Source: Gari tellinella (taxonomy: Eukaryota; Mollusca; Bivalvia; Cardiida; Psammobiidae). From it: 64,000 nucleotides of DNA. The notes beneath the pieces are model-generated. The model worked only from the letters and a program-made list of their open reading frames with translations. It was not told the origin of the DNA and did no database searches. The position numbers were made by a program, and so were the translations under genes. The DNA lies in the NCBI GenBank assembly GCA_922989275.2, contig OV277857.1, forward strand, positions 83,135,321-83,199,320. Direction: 5' to 3'. This document shows positions 9,984-20,489 of the stretch, one piece after another (position 1 is the stretch's first letter; each line of letters starts with the position of its first letter).

Positions 9984-10185
9984 AAATACCTCCCTATAAC
10001 GACCTCTAAAGTAAGTTGATTAGTTCTTTCTCTTGAACAGATTGCTGCTTAAAGCAATGTAAAAGTAAAACAGAAAGCTCCTTAAAGAGCTTTATGTTTT
10101 ACCTTCACCTTGCTTTAAGTAGTCACCGGCCTTAAATACCTATTAATCAACACAATTTAGTGGACGTAATAGAGGGGTTTTACTG
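9984..10185 (+). mobile_element. Family F MITE
   Basis: The right end GTAATAGAGGGGTTTTACTG is followed by TA. Type II palindrome at 10048-10119 with CAGAAAGCTCCTTAAAGAGC. The left terminal repeat is diverged. Confidence 0.7.
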
Positions 10186-10658
10186 TATTTTTTCGAAGCA
10201 GTTGTCGGCTAAATATCTACAACATAAAACCATACCGCTTTTCGCAAAAATAGAAACCAACGTGTACAATATTTGGGATCTAAGATAGGGAGTGGACATT
10301 TTCATGATCGGATCTGGGGTCACAGGTGTAGGTAACAAAGCGCTACTGTACCAAAGGATCAGTTTTTTGAGTGTCTGTGAGAAATGCTGAAGTAAGAATA
10401 TCTTAACGCCAGACTCCCTAACTGCCGTTTGGCGCGGTTAATTAATAATAACTTCATATAAAATTACGAAGCAATCTCACTAAGTGATACATTTAACTTG
10501 CCTTCTTCAATTATTAATATGCAATTTCTGTCAAATTACAGAACATTACACAGAAATAAAAGGGGGTATGGTAATGAGGGGAGGAAAATGGGAACAAGAT
10601 AAATCATGGCTTTCTGCCTTTCCCTCGAGAAAGAAAATAGCTCTTTGCTGATGATATA
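10186..10658. other. No recognisable feature
   Basis: No supported element or gene. Confidence 0.45.
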
Positions 10659-10862
10659 CAGCGAAACCTGACTAATTGGGCTCTCTTAAGATAATAAATT
10701 GTCAATCTCACAGAAAAATTGCAGCTTTATGCAGGGCAAAAGTTATACATAAAGCTCTTAAAGGCGCTTTTTGTATTACTTTTGTCCTGCATTAAGCAGT
10801 AAAGTTGCTTTAGAGGTATCCATAACTTTGCAATGTTAGACGGCTGAGCTCGGGTTTTATTG
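10659..10862 (+). mobile_element. Family F TA-flanked MITE
   Basis: Ends CAGCGAAACCTG and CGGGTTTTATTG, with TA at both sides. Type II palindrome at 10724-10796 (CTTTATGCAGGGC...GTCCTGCATTAAG). Confidence 0.8.
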
Positions 10863-11195
10863 TATCCTTTAGACGGTGTTAGTGTCGCCTGTTCCGTAAT
10901 TGTCGTCTGCTGCAGAATGTGACATTTATTGATAATCATACATAGAAGCAGTAACCTATGTGTCAACGTCATAGCATTTTAATCAGATACTGATTTTCAC
11001 GGCGACTTATCAGGGTGCGAACAATTCTCGAAATGTCACGAGACATCGTGAGATCACGACCAGATGTATCAAGACCGTTTCTGTAGTGCTTGATAATTTA
11101 GAAAATGGTATTCTTCGACCTTTACACGCAGTCGAACCTATGTCAATCGACCATTCAAAATGATGTTCATGGACAGTCCTTAAGACACATTGAAA
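10863..11195. other. Mostly featureless; small A-like fragment
   Basis: AATTGTCGTCTGC near 10897 is an A-type flank motif. No palindrome or element ends accompany it. Confidence 0.4.
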
Positions 11196-11268
11196 CTTGA
11201 TGCAGGACTAAAGTAATGCAGAAAGCTCCCAAAGGGAGCTTTCTGCATTACTATTATCCTGCATTAAG
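11196..11268. repeat. Type II D palindrome
   Basis: 73 bp hairpin, CTTGATGCAGGAC...CCTGCATTAAG, with AAGCTCCCAAAGGGAGCTT at the centre. No terminal repeats identified. Confidence 0.85.
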
Positions 11269-11515
11269 TAGCTATAGCTGTCATTTGAGTTCCGAACGAT
11301 TATTAATTGAATTACTACTTGAATAAGGTTTCCTGTATAAGGGCTATATCTTTTATGGATAATTGGATTAATGGAGGTCCTTATAATCAGTTGATATTAA
11401 TGCGTGCTGGCTGCCAACGTTCGTCGCTGTTTTACGACAGCACAGGGGAAACCAGCAACAATGCTTTGGCAACGCACGTGGTTCAAGACCGAATTATCTA
11501 AATAAACATTTTACT

Positions 11516-11700
11516 CTTATCCTGCTATTATATTATCTGCTGCAAAAATGTCGCCTGCAACGATCTCTAAATCAGATTTTGTTTTTATTTTTAAAATGAT
11601 AAAATCTTAATATTTGTGTCAAACAGTTTTCTTCTTCTTCGTTGTATGTCATGGTAAGTAGGATAGTGATCTTGATATAAACTGTTTGACAATTCCGGTA
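11516..11700 (+). mobile_element. Family A remnant with replaced palindrome centre
   Basis: The TTATCTGCTGC/GTCGCCTGC flank is A-like. The arm ends GTCAAACAGTTT and AAACTGTTTGAC (11620-11688) are kept, but the middle is unrelated CTTCTTCTTC-rich sequence. Confidence 0.6.
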
Positions 11701-11923
11701 AATCTGACTTTGCATGTTGAGGGTGTAACAGTACATAGGATGGGAAAAGAAAGGCCTGCATATGGTGAGTAATATCAAACATATATACACTACATGTACA
11801 ACTTATTTATAATACATATATTTCCATTGACCTTGATTGATGGGTTCAGTACTGACTACAGTGACGCCATTGGCGTATTACAGGCAATGTAGTTGTGTGT
11901 ATACAGCTACACTAAACATTTAA

Positions 11924-12163
11924 CTCATTCACCCCTGAAACTTTTAATGGACAATTCCATTTTCAAAACATGTCTAGTCTAATTTGAACTATTAGAGTTG
12001 ATTTAGCAATATATTTAAAAATGACAAACAGTGTAGACCCTGATCAGAGGGCTCCTTAGGAGCCCTCTGATCAGGGTCTACACTGTTTGCATTGAACAAG
12101 TGTAACGCTTACAAGTGCACAGTTTGTAAATTACGAGTATACTCGTCGCTAGGGTTGAATGTG
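11924..12163 (+). mobile_element. Family B TTAA MITE, reference-quality copy
   Basis: 240 bp with TTAA at 11920-11923 and 12164-12167. Palindrome 12025-12089 has two 31 bp arms that pair perfectly around TTA. The right side carries GAGTATACTC and GGGTTGAATGTG. Confidence 0.95.
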
Positions 12164-12167
12164 TTAA

Positions 12168-12430
12168 CTGAATAGAATCAAACCAAAACAGATATGTATG
12201 TTGTAATTGTTCATCATGTCGTACAAAATACATGTCGTTCATCATATCGTCATACAAAACAAATTAATTCATGAGATAACTCTTTATAAAGTAATTCCTT
12301 ACCAGGTAGTAATAGATGAGTGCAGTTTCGAAATGTGTCTCTAAGCCGCCCCTTTTACATTACATACGATTACAGGATAACACCAAACGACCGCAGACGT
12401 CAAGAATTGTAACTAGGCAACATGCCAGTG
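12168..12430. other. No recognisable feature
   Basis: AT-rich; TGTCGTACAAAATACATG and ATCGTCATACAAAACA form a weak local repeat. Confidence 0.4.
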
Positions 12431-12628
12431 ACATTATTATAACTGTAGTTTTATCAAACAGTGTAAAACAATGTTATGTTGTTATATTATAGTATGTTAT
12501 ATTATATTACACATTATTATTGTAGTTTTATCAAACAGTGTAAATAATGTTATGTTGTTATATTATATTATTTTATATTAGACATTATAATTGTTTTATC
12601 AAACAGTGTAAAACAATGTTATGTTGTT

Positions 12629-13270
12629 TACGGAAGCTTTTACGGACCCCTTATATGTAATTATATCCCTAAAACATTAAAGAGTTACATATCTTTGATA
12701 TATATAAAGTGATATTTTATGTGTAGTTATATCAAAATTAATATCTATCTTTATCGAAATTAACAATTTTATATATCTGCAATATACAAAAGCTAATGTT
12801 TTCAGAGCAGTTATATGATAATAATATTTATGTAAATAACTTTTTGTCAATTATAAATGAAATTAAGATATAAATTGGTAAAAATCAGATAATTTATATC
12901 TTACAAAACGTATCTTTCTGTATATTTCTAAGTTATAATAAATGTAAAAGGCTAAAAAAGAACGCATAGTATATTAACCAAAATAAGTTAAGTAAGTATT
13001 TCAAATACTTAATAACTACATGCATATTTGCTGAATATATCTTCACGCCATAGTATCCTTTTTATGAGAAAATTCGAGCTTATTTTAATGTATATCAGTC
13101 AAAAAGAATTATTAATATTTCAAAGTTGAATATAAGATACTTAAAACTGACGTGTTATGTTGTACCCTACGTATTTCATTTTTGTGTTAAAGCATTTGTA
13201 TATTATAAAACTGCGTGGCATTTTTATACATTTATTGTATATATAAGGGGAGTCTGTATAAGCTTCCGTA
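12629..13270. mobile_element. Family M inverted-repeat element (642 bp)
   Basis: Ends TACGGAAGCTT...CCCCTTATAT and ATATAAGGGG...AAGCTTCCGTA are inverted copies of about 28 bp. The interior is AT-rich without a coding frame. It lies inside the third minisatellite unit. TA or GTT flanks are both possible target duplications. Confidence 0.8.
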
Positions 13271-13297
13271 GTTGCTACATAATAGTATATTATATTA

Positions 13298-13543
13298 CAG
13301 TGGAGAATCTGTTATTCTTTCCCAATAAACGCGTTTACGCTAAAACTATTATTTGCAGTGCAAACAGTTTGGAGCCAGATCAGACGCCGGGTAACCCGGC
13401 GTCTGATCAGGCTCCAAACTGTTTGCCACCAAGATAAACATGAAATATCAGAATTGTCCAAAAGTTGTTCTTTTCTACGTTTTAGTGCTTTGCGTTTGCG
13501 TACGTTTGCGTTTAAACGGGAAAGAATAACAGATTCTCCACTG
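13298..13543 (+). mobile_element. Family E TA MITE in the minisatellite
   Basis: 246 bp, perfect E ends, TA both sides. Palindrome at 13374-13424 region centred on CCGGGTAACCCGG. Confidence 0.95.
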
Positions 13544-13670
13544 TATATAAGACATTATTATTGCAGTTTTATCAAACAGTGTAAAACAATGTTATGTTGT
13601 TATATTATATTATATTATATTATATTATATTATACCATATTATATTGTATTATATCATATCATATTATAT

Positions 13671-13750
13671 TAGGACAAGTATATTATTCACAAGTACATA
13701 ATTTGTAAAAGACACCTACATGTATACTCTTTATTAGAGGGCTTAATATG
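13671..13750. mobile_element. Family B right-end remnant
   Basis: TAGGACAAGTATATTATTCAC matches the segment right of B palindromes, and a decayed end lies just before TTAA at 13751-13754. This supports a B origin for the adjoining minisatellite. Confidence 0.5.
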
Positions 13751-13754
13751 TTAA

Positions 13755-13970
13755 ACGGCCACTGTACAAAAACAATGTCGATCTTTGAAATGCATGTTGC
13801 TGATTTGCGTTTGGCACTCTAATGTCGAAACCATTATACCGTTGCAAACAGTTTGGATCCTGGAGGGACGCCGCGTAAATGTGCGTCTTACCAGGATCCA
13901 AACTGTTCGATATGCTGACTTTATTTTGAACAAAAAGGAATGATTTAGAACAGTTAGAACAGTAGTAGAA
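13755..13970. mobile_element. Family A element
   Basis: TTAA at 13751-13754; type I palindrome 13845-13909 with GGATCCTGGAGGGACGCCG / GTCTTACCAGGATCC. The right end is unclear. Confidence 0.6.
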
Positions 13971-14013
13971 TACAAATGTTGCAGAGGCTATTGTTACTTC
14001 GTGTTCATTCAGT

Positions 14014-14083
14014 TATTACAGGACAAAAACAACATACAGATTTGTTCTATAGGAGCTTTCTGATTTACCTTTGCCCGGCATTA
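14014..14083. repeat. D palindrome, decayed
   Basis: ATTACAGGACAAAAAC at the left and GCCCGGCATTAAA at the right; AGGAGCTTTCTG is kept but the left inner arm is lost. Confidence 0.6.
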
Positions 14084-14137
14084 AACTATCAGCTGTCCAA
14101 AGACAACAAATGCACAACCTTTGTAACAGTCGCTTAA

Positions 14138-14354
14138 CTCAGTCACCCCTGAAACTTTAAATGGACAATACCGGGGTTTCCATTTTAGTCTACTCCTTTA
14201 CTGACTTTTAAGGGTTGTTTTTGTCTATGTTTGACATTATGACAAACAGTGAAGAATCTGATCTGGGTCTTCACTTTTTGCACAGGACAAATGTATTATT
14301 CACATGTACACTGTTTGAAAAGGACGCCCATATGCGGGACTAGGGTTCAAAGGG
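14138..14354 (+). mobile_element. Family B2 MITE with collapsed palindrome
   Basis: TTAA at 14134-14137 and 14355-14358. Palindrome 14243-14280 is 38 bp: the inner part between the two GATC-containing arms is deleted. Ends GGGTTCAAAGGG. Confidence 0.88.
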
Positions 14355-14358
14355 TTAA

Positions 14359-14599
14359 CTCAGTCACCCCTGAAACTTCACAAACACAAGTCTAATTTCC
14401 AATTAAGTTAAGTTCATGTTTTACTATTTAGGGATGTTTTAACAATATATTTGCAAATGAAAACAGTGTAGGTACTGATCAGAGGATGACATTATAAGCC
14501 CTTTGATATGAATATACACTGTTTGCATGAGGCCTACATACTATATACAGGATCACTGTTTGTAAATGACGAGTATAATCGTCGCTAGGGCTCAGTGAG
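14359..14599 (+). mobile_element. Family B MITE sharing a TTAA with its neighbour
   Basis: Starts at the TTAA (14355-14358) that ends the previous element and finishes at TTAA 14600-14603. Palindrome 14460-14525 is partly decayed. Confidence 0.85.
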
Positions 14600-14603
14600 T
14601 TAA

Positions 14604-15291
14604 CACACATTTGACTTTTTCACATTCCCATTCACTTGTTTGCTTTTGAGTGAACCAACACGACTGTCTGCGGTAATCTCAACACACACACATGACATGT
14701 TTTCTGGATTTTCTGGATTTCAAAAACAACCTTAGGATGCATTTTATAGGGACCTTTCATTTCAATCTCTGTAATTACAATATTTTTCATGGCTGCAATA
14801 TAATAGATTAAAGATAAACTATGGTAGTGCGACTTCTCGTTTCAAATCTCGCGAGAGAACAAGCAATTAACGTCTCTCCATAAAAGATACTTTGCAAGAA
14901 ACAAATAACCATTTAATACGGTTTTAATTGTTCTCACCAACAATCTCAAATGCAAATTTAGACAAGAGTCTTAAATATCGTCGCCACCAATGCTTTTGAC
15001 TAAACTAATGCATAATTACAAATTCTGCCTCGCACAAAATAAATTTTACGCTCCGTTTTTAAGTGAGTCTTCCTGATTAAGTGTATGGGTTTCAACACAT
15101 TATACGAGGATTTTCAGAAATATCAAAAACACGACGTTGCAATAACAGGTTTTCTTAATTATTGCATTGCACATTTAACAGTGTTTTCCTCATAATAGAT
15201 CAACATGTAGCAACGCTTCAGATGATATTGAATAAACTGAACTGTTTTAACATGCGCCCTTCATGTCTACTCTAAACCCAGATGTGGAGAG
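14604..15291. other. No recognisable feature
   Basis: About 690 bp of unrecognised sequence; a small TTTTCTGGAT direct repeat near 14700 is the only structure seen. Confidence 0.45.
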
Positions 15292-15354
15292 TACTCATTA
15301 GGATCGTCTCTTCGAAACGACTCTCATTAAAAGTCACACCATAGAGTTCAAGAG
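15292..15354. mobile_element. Family J internal fragment
   Basis: CTCATTAGGATCGTCTC / CGAAACGACTCTCATTA and CACCATAGAG match the centre of J at 62678-62870. The CAGGG ends are missing. Confidence 0.65.
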
Positions 15355-15589
15355 GATTCTAAGAAGAAATTACACCATTGGCATTGGTGCAGACATCATT
15401 ATTTTAGTTTTTTAAATATCTAGAACCCGGGAGTAGAAAACAGAAAACATACGTTGTATCACAATTGCAGATTATATGGGTTCCATAATCTGATGTTTTG
15501 CTAACTACAGTATTTCATTTCAGTATCTTCTGTTTTGAAACTGTCATCATTCTGTGTTATTTATTTTTATTTATCATGATCGAAGATCA

Positions 15590-15920
15590 GGAGCTTATTG
15601 TGTCTGATATGTATGTTGGCTGGTTGATTTGTCTGTCCACAACTTTAATCATGGCCATAACTTTTGAACTACATAATTTACTATTTGCCTAATTTAGCAT
15701 TATTGTGTACTTAACTAAAAGCAACATTTGTACTCGGTACAACGTAAGTTATGCCAGGCAAAGGTCAATGTTATTCAGAGGTCATTTAGAGGACATATCG
15801 GTTGATATCAACTAACATGTGATAAATACTAAATATTGGTATTTGCAGGTTTCCTACACCAAGGCATCCCGACAATACAAAATGATTGACCTTGTGATCT
15901 TGTCTTAGATCTACCTTTTG
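15590..15920. repeat. Possible bivalve-type dispersed repeat
   Basis: TGTCTGTCCACAACTTTAA and GGCCATAACTTTTGAACTA recall phrases common in molluscan repeats. This is recollection, not a search result; the open frame here is not convincing as a gene. Confidence 0.35.
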
Positions 15921-16239
15921 AAAGTCTAACATAAGATGCTGTCATGGGACATTTGTGTTTCATAAACACATCTTGCTTACATAATTTTTTAAGATCTCAA
16001 ATGAGAAATGAATGATAAAGGTAGGGTTAAAATAGTATTCTAACACACTTCGCGTAAGCCCCTATATAAACAAAGAACGAACGTTTCAGTGTTTGAATTT
16101 TCAATAAAACACTCACGCACTAAAACGTTCTAACGTGACGTCATATGGCTTCGAAAATGCGTACGCCAAGAAATGTAGCGCCGTTTCTACGGTGCAAATT
16201 ATAGTTAAATCATGTGTTAGAATCGAACTAATAAATTAA

Positions 16240-16380
16240 TACCAGTGTTTTATCTAACAATCGAACACGGATAGTCGTTGAGATGCTTGTAATTAAACCA
16301 CTCGGCCTAAATGCCTCGTGATTAAATTACTACGCATCTCAACTCCTACCAGTGTTCGATGGCACGATAAAACACTGGTA
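16240..16380. repeat. Family P long palindrome (141 bp)
   Basis: Outer arms TACCAGTGTTTTATC / GATAAAACACTGGTA, inner arms GTTGAGATGC / GCATCTCAAC. Pairing has scattered mismatches. No other copy is seen in the window. Confidence 0.8.
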
Positions 16381-16726
16381 CGAGTTTATTATTTCTTAAA
16401 TGAAAAGTATAAGCGCTTTCTCTATTATTTTATCCTACGTTAAGCAAATACCACCAATAGAGGTACCACATACTGCATATCTATTTCAAAGTTCATTAAG
16501 CTATCTAATGTCCATTCGTATATTATATAGTTATACTGAAAGGGCACACGCCTTGCCACCTTTAGTGTTGTTCTTTTAACTCAAGAAAAGGTCAATAAAT
16601 GTATTTCCATTCCTATTTGTTTTGTCTCTATCGAGTCAATTGTTTTGATTGTGAATGAGAATCATCTTTAAGAGACTATTTTGATGGGTATCCACACTAA
16701 ACGGCTTAGGAAAACATTCGAAATAT
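16381..16726. other. No recognisable feature
   Basis: Nothing supported on either strand. Confidence 0.4.
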
Positions 16727-16730
16727 TTAA

Positions 16731-16966
16731 CCCATAACCCCATAATACGCCTTTTACACCTGGTATTCATTCCTCCACTAAAGAAAATAGTTTCACTTTA
16801 TACAGAAACAAATATGTACCATAAGATATATTTTCCTATCTCATGGTAATTCAAAGCAGGCTGAAAGTAAAGTAGAATGCGCCTTAAGGCGCATTCTGCT
16901 TTACTTTCAACCTACTTTAAGTGGTCACCTGTCTTCAAAAGTAGAAATTGGCTATGGGGTAATGGG
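16731..16966 (-). mobile_element. Family C TTAA MITE
   Basis: TTAA at 16727-16730 and 16967-16970. Type II palindrome 16850-16921 with a perfect GCGCCTTAAGGCGC centre. Confidence 0.93.
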
Positions 16967-17117
16967 TTAATTAAAACCCTCTGATCCGACGATGATCCGT
17001 GTGTCTGCCATGATGAGGATGTTTACTAACATAATATACAAAACAAAACTAACTAATATAGAGTAACAGCACTGAAGTTTTTAAAGTCATATGACCTTTT
17101 CACCAAAACAGGCTTAA

Positions 17118-17355
17118 TTATGTACTCAATAAATACACATTTTACGCCTTTAGTTAATTCTTTCACTGAAGAAAATAGTTCCACTTTATACAGCCATGCG
17201 CCAAAAAAGATAGTTTCTATATCATAGCAGGTAGTCCCTTAAACTAGGCGGAAAAGTAAAGCAGAATTCTCTTTAAGGCGTATTCTGCTTTACTTTCAGT
17301 ATGCTTTAAACCACAACTTGTCCTAATGTTGAAAACAAACTATGGTGAAATGTGT
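17118..17355 (-). mobile_element. Family C TTAA MITE, older
   Basis: TTAA at 17114-17117 and 17356-17359. Palindrome 17238-17309 has several unpaired changes. Confidence 0.82.
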
Positions 17356-17631
17356 TTAAAAACTTTCATTGTAACTCATGAAATGAATCCATGTGTCCTG
17401 GTATTTTCACTTCTAATAGAACATAAAAACATCGCCGAATGTCTATTTTTTTAAATGTTATTTTGAAATATGCACTTGGAAAGGACGAGGAATTAAACTT
17501 CCCCGTAAAGTGGTTTTAAGCATATTTTTCTTCTTTTATAACGAAAGTACGATTGTTATAAAAACCTTTTATCAAACCCTAGTTTTAGTAACAATTTTGT
17601 TCATAGCATGACGTATTCCGTCTGTATTTAA

Positions 17632-17862
17632 TTTTATGTTTGATAAGTTCTTTACAACCGATGTGCATGGAAAGAGCACGTTGTCCTATGCAAACTGTGT
17701 AGACCCAGATCAGATGGTTCATTTACATAAGCTCTATGATCAGGGTCTGCACAGTTTGTCATTTTGTAATATTTATATAGAAAACAACACTAAAAGTCTT
17801 ATATTGACTCGATTTAATTGGAAACTGGAATTTTCCGTAAAATGTTACAAGGGCGAATGAGT
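17632..17862 (-). mobile_element. Family B MITE, reversed
   Basis: TTAA at 17628-17631 and 17863-17866. Palindrome 17691-17758 (CAAACTGTGTAGACC...GGTCTGCACAGTTTG). The right side reads GGGCGAATGAGT. Confidence 0.8.
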
Positions 17863-18114
17863 TTAACAAAAACTGACAAAGTTGTCACGTGATTACTATA
17901 TTCAAACTTGATGACAATAATAATTCCAGAATATGTTTGGGATAACAAGTATACACTTGACCTGACCTAGATTTCAATATTTCCAAAACAAACTACAAAG
18001 GAATATGTCGAACAGTCTAACAGCAAATGAGACCAGACATGTGACAGAAATATTCCAACCATTCGATACTGTGAATGTATTGTTGATTCAAACTGTGGGA
18101 ATAGGCTAAACTAA

Positions 18115-18313
18115 CCGCGATCCTAGGCATCGTCTGCTTTGAATTGTTCGTCTCCCAAATAATTAAATTACGATTTATACATTTTTAATAATAGAAACTT
18201 AAAGTAGAGTGCCAAACAGTTTGGATCCAGTTCAGACGCCGCATTACGCGGCGTCTGATCTGGATCCATACTGTTTGAAAATACCAGTACAGTCGCGATC
18301 GGCTTGATAAGGG
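18115..18313 (+). mobile_element. Family A MITE
   Basis: CTAA at 18111-18114 and TTCA at 18314-18317 look like decayed TTAA copies. Palindrome 18213-18277; right flank GTCGCGATCGGC as in the 8935 subgroup. Confidence 0.82.
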
Positions 18314-18530
18314 TTCAACTTTCGTTCACATTTAAATATGTAAGATTATGTTCCAGTCGATTCTCACGAAAACATAAACACTGTTGACGAACATTGTTTG
18401 GGTCCAGCATAATGCTATTTTAAACTTGTTGTCCTTCACCTTTGATCTTACACATATAGTTTCATTTAGGCCTATGGTTATTTTATTTAAATAAATCTTT
18501 CACCGACAATGTTGAGATCAGTGGTAGACG

Positions 18531-18595
18531 TAAACGGAATATGGATCTAGACCAGACGCCGAATAACTCGCTGTCTAATATGAATCCAAACTGTT
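18531..18595. repeat. Type I palindrome remnant
   Basis: GACCAGACGCCGAATAAC and CTGTCTAATATGAATCC face each other; pairing is decayed. Confidence 0.5.
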
Positions 18596-18767
18596 GATAT
18601 TTGCATCAATACAGTCTTCTGTCGAAATGCCAGATATCACTTTTTGGAATAAAGGCAGATGACACTTTTTAAAACAGAAGATAGTATGTGGGGAAAGACT
18701 GAACTAATATTTACAAGACTACAACACGACATCCGACATGATTCTAGAGACGCGATCACATCTACAA

Positions 18768-18872
18768 TTTTCCCCGTTAAAAGAGGCTTAGGGCAAATGC
18801 AGTTGCAATGAAATGTAAAAATAGCAGCTTTGTAAAATAGTTAATGATTATATTTAATCTGAGTCGCAAACA
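18768..18872. mobile_element. Possible old family E fragment
   Basis: CCCCGTTAAAAG, GCAGTTGCAATGAAATG and TTTAATCTGAGTCGCAAAC follow the order of E left-half motifs. No terminal repeat survives. Confidence 0.35.
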
Positions 18873-19936
18873 AAATTCTCAGCTTCTGCAAAGTCTCAAC
18901 ATACCTTCTACGAGTCCATCGAAACAAATAAACAATAGAATATTCTTAATTGTGTGGTAAATGTTACAAACATTTATAGCGGTACAAAAATCTCTCACGA
19001 GAACATAAAGAAGAAACGAAAATGCTGAACATATTAAAGAAACAGAAAAAACTCAAATAAATTCACATTTTGGACATTATTGTGCCTTATGGCATTAAAC
19101 AAATATGACCGATATAAAACACAGCAATATACAGGGACGTAACATCAGCATTTAAGTATTTCATTGGTAAATTCGGCATATTTAATTCATTTGGCCATGT
19201 ACAAATTATAGATTACAATTCAATGTAATAGGAGACAACATATATACCATCCAAAAGATGTTAAATACATTGTCCTCTTACATATACTCAGAAATAATAC
19301 AACATACAACGAAACAACTTACATAATTATTCCAAGGGAATATTATTTTAAGGTCAATGCATATTTAATATATTTAGCTTAGTTCATAGTTGCAGTTTTA
19401 TTCTTTTCAGACGTTAATTAAATAAATTCTTGCTTTCAAGGCAATGCTATTCTGGTTCAGGAACATTTACATATAATCTGTTTTGTTTTTCGATACCACG
19501 ACATCGCCCTACTTCTATTTCTAATGAATGTGAACATAATCTTATTGATGTAAAATGCTTTTTAAACAAAATCCAAATATTCTTTATAGCCAAAAATATA
19601 TTTGAATTGACAAAAGTATGCTAGTTTAGAGGTGTTACTGAGAGAATTACTCCAATACTGTGTGTACTGATCACGTAACCTTTTTTTAATCATTGAAAAA
19701 TAATTGTATTCAATTTGAAAACTGTCAAGAATATAAGTACAGTAAAACTCAAGTCATTTATGACTCTTTGTATTTTTTCGCCAAGTAATCCTCACGTATG
19801 AACGCAAATTGGTCAGTGCATGAATTAATAATAAGAGAGTTTGAACAAATCAGTACATTACCTTAAGCCAACTTTTTAAAGATCTTTCCTTACAAATTAA
19901 GGACAGTACAAATTTACATAAGTGTATGTGTCTTAA
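18873..19936. other. Long AT-rich stretch without features
   Basis: More than 1 kb with no palindrome, tandem repeat or convincing coding frame. Confidence 0.5.
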
Positions 19937-20130
19937 ACCCTTCACTGCCTTACCCCGAGCACGATGGTAATTTGCAAACATGTTGGATACTGATCAGACG
20001 CCGCGTAACACGGCGTCTGATCAGGATCCAAACCGTTTGACACTTATTTCAATATTTCTAAAAATTAAATTTAAGAAATAAAAGCAGACGACAATTGTTT
20101 AAAATTGATGACATCACGGCAGAGAAGGGG
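19937..20130 (-). mobile_element. Family A TTAA MITE
   Basis: TTAA at 19933-19936 and 20131-20134; CCCTTCACTGCC and GAGAAGGGG ends. Palindrome 19975-20039 around CGCGTAACACGGCG, followed by GCAGACGACAATTG. Confidence 0.9.
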
Positions 20131-20134
20131 TTAA

Positions 20135-20489
20135 TTAGAAGATTTTTTTTACAAAATCTCATATGATTACAAAATTTCATATGATATGCTTATTTTGCAA
20201 AAAGACAAACATGTCCATCACCATTATACAATATACAGCAAAACGGACGGTCATTCATACTATGTAATGCTAATTGTACCTTGATAGTAAGAACATACAA
20301 GCATTTAACATCTGCACGTGTAACTTGTCAACTTCTTTGAAATCATAGATTCCCAAAACTTCAGAACCATACGTTAAAATAAGAACGACCATAGAATCTA
20401 ATAATAGAAGTTTAGGTTTAATATCTAATGTTACTCTGTCGAAAACACGAAGAAGCGTATGCTATCATCAGTTGCGTTTATGCATAAAT
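20135..20489. other. No recognisable feature
   Basis: AT-rich; a short ATTTCATATGAT direct repeat near 20155-20190. Confidence 0.4.

Larger units (their letters stand above)
12431..13670. repeat. AT-rich minisatellite interrupted by M and E
   Basis: Units of about 70-80 bp start at 12431, 12511, 12582 and 13552, each with TTTTATCAAACAGTGTAAA and ATGTTATGTTGTTATATTAT. The last unit runs into a (TATAT)n tract. The CAAACAGTGTA motif suggests it expanded from a B palindrome. Confidence 0.85.

Noticed and set aside
12025..12089. Hairpins as transcription terminators
   Set aside because: They recur as mobile-element cores without T-runs or upstream genes.
13126..13708. Overlapping open frames of 103 and 116 codons
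   Set aside because: They run through M, the E terminal repeats and its palindrome; the same peptides recur wherever E occurs.
15498..15692. 64-codon hydrophobic frame that could be a membrane peptide
   Set aside because: It overlaps phrases typical of molluscan dispersed repeats and has no recognised motif.
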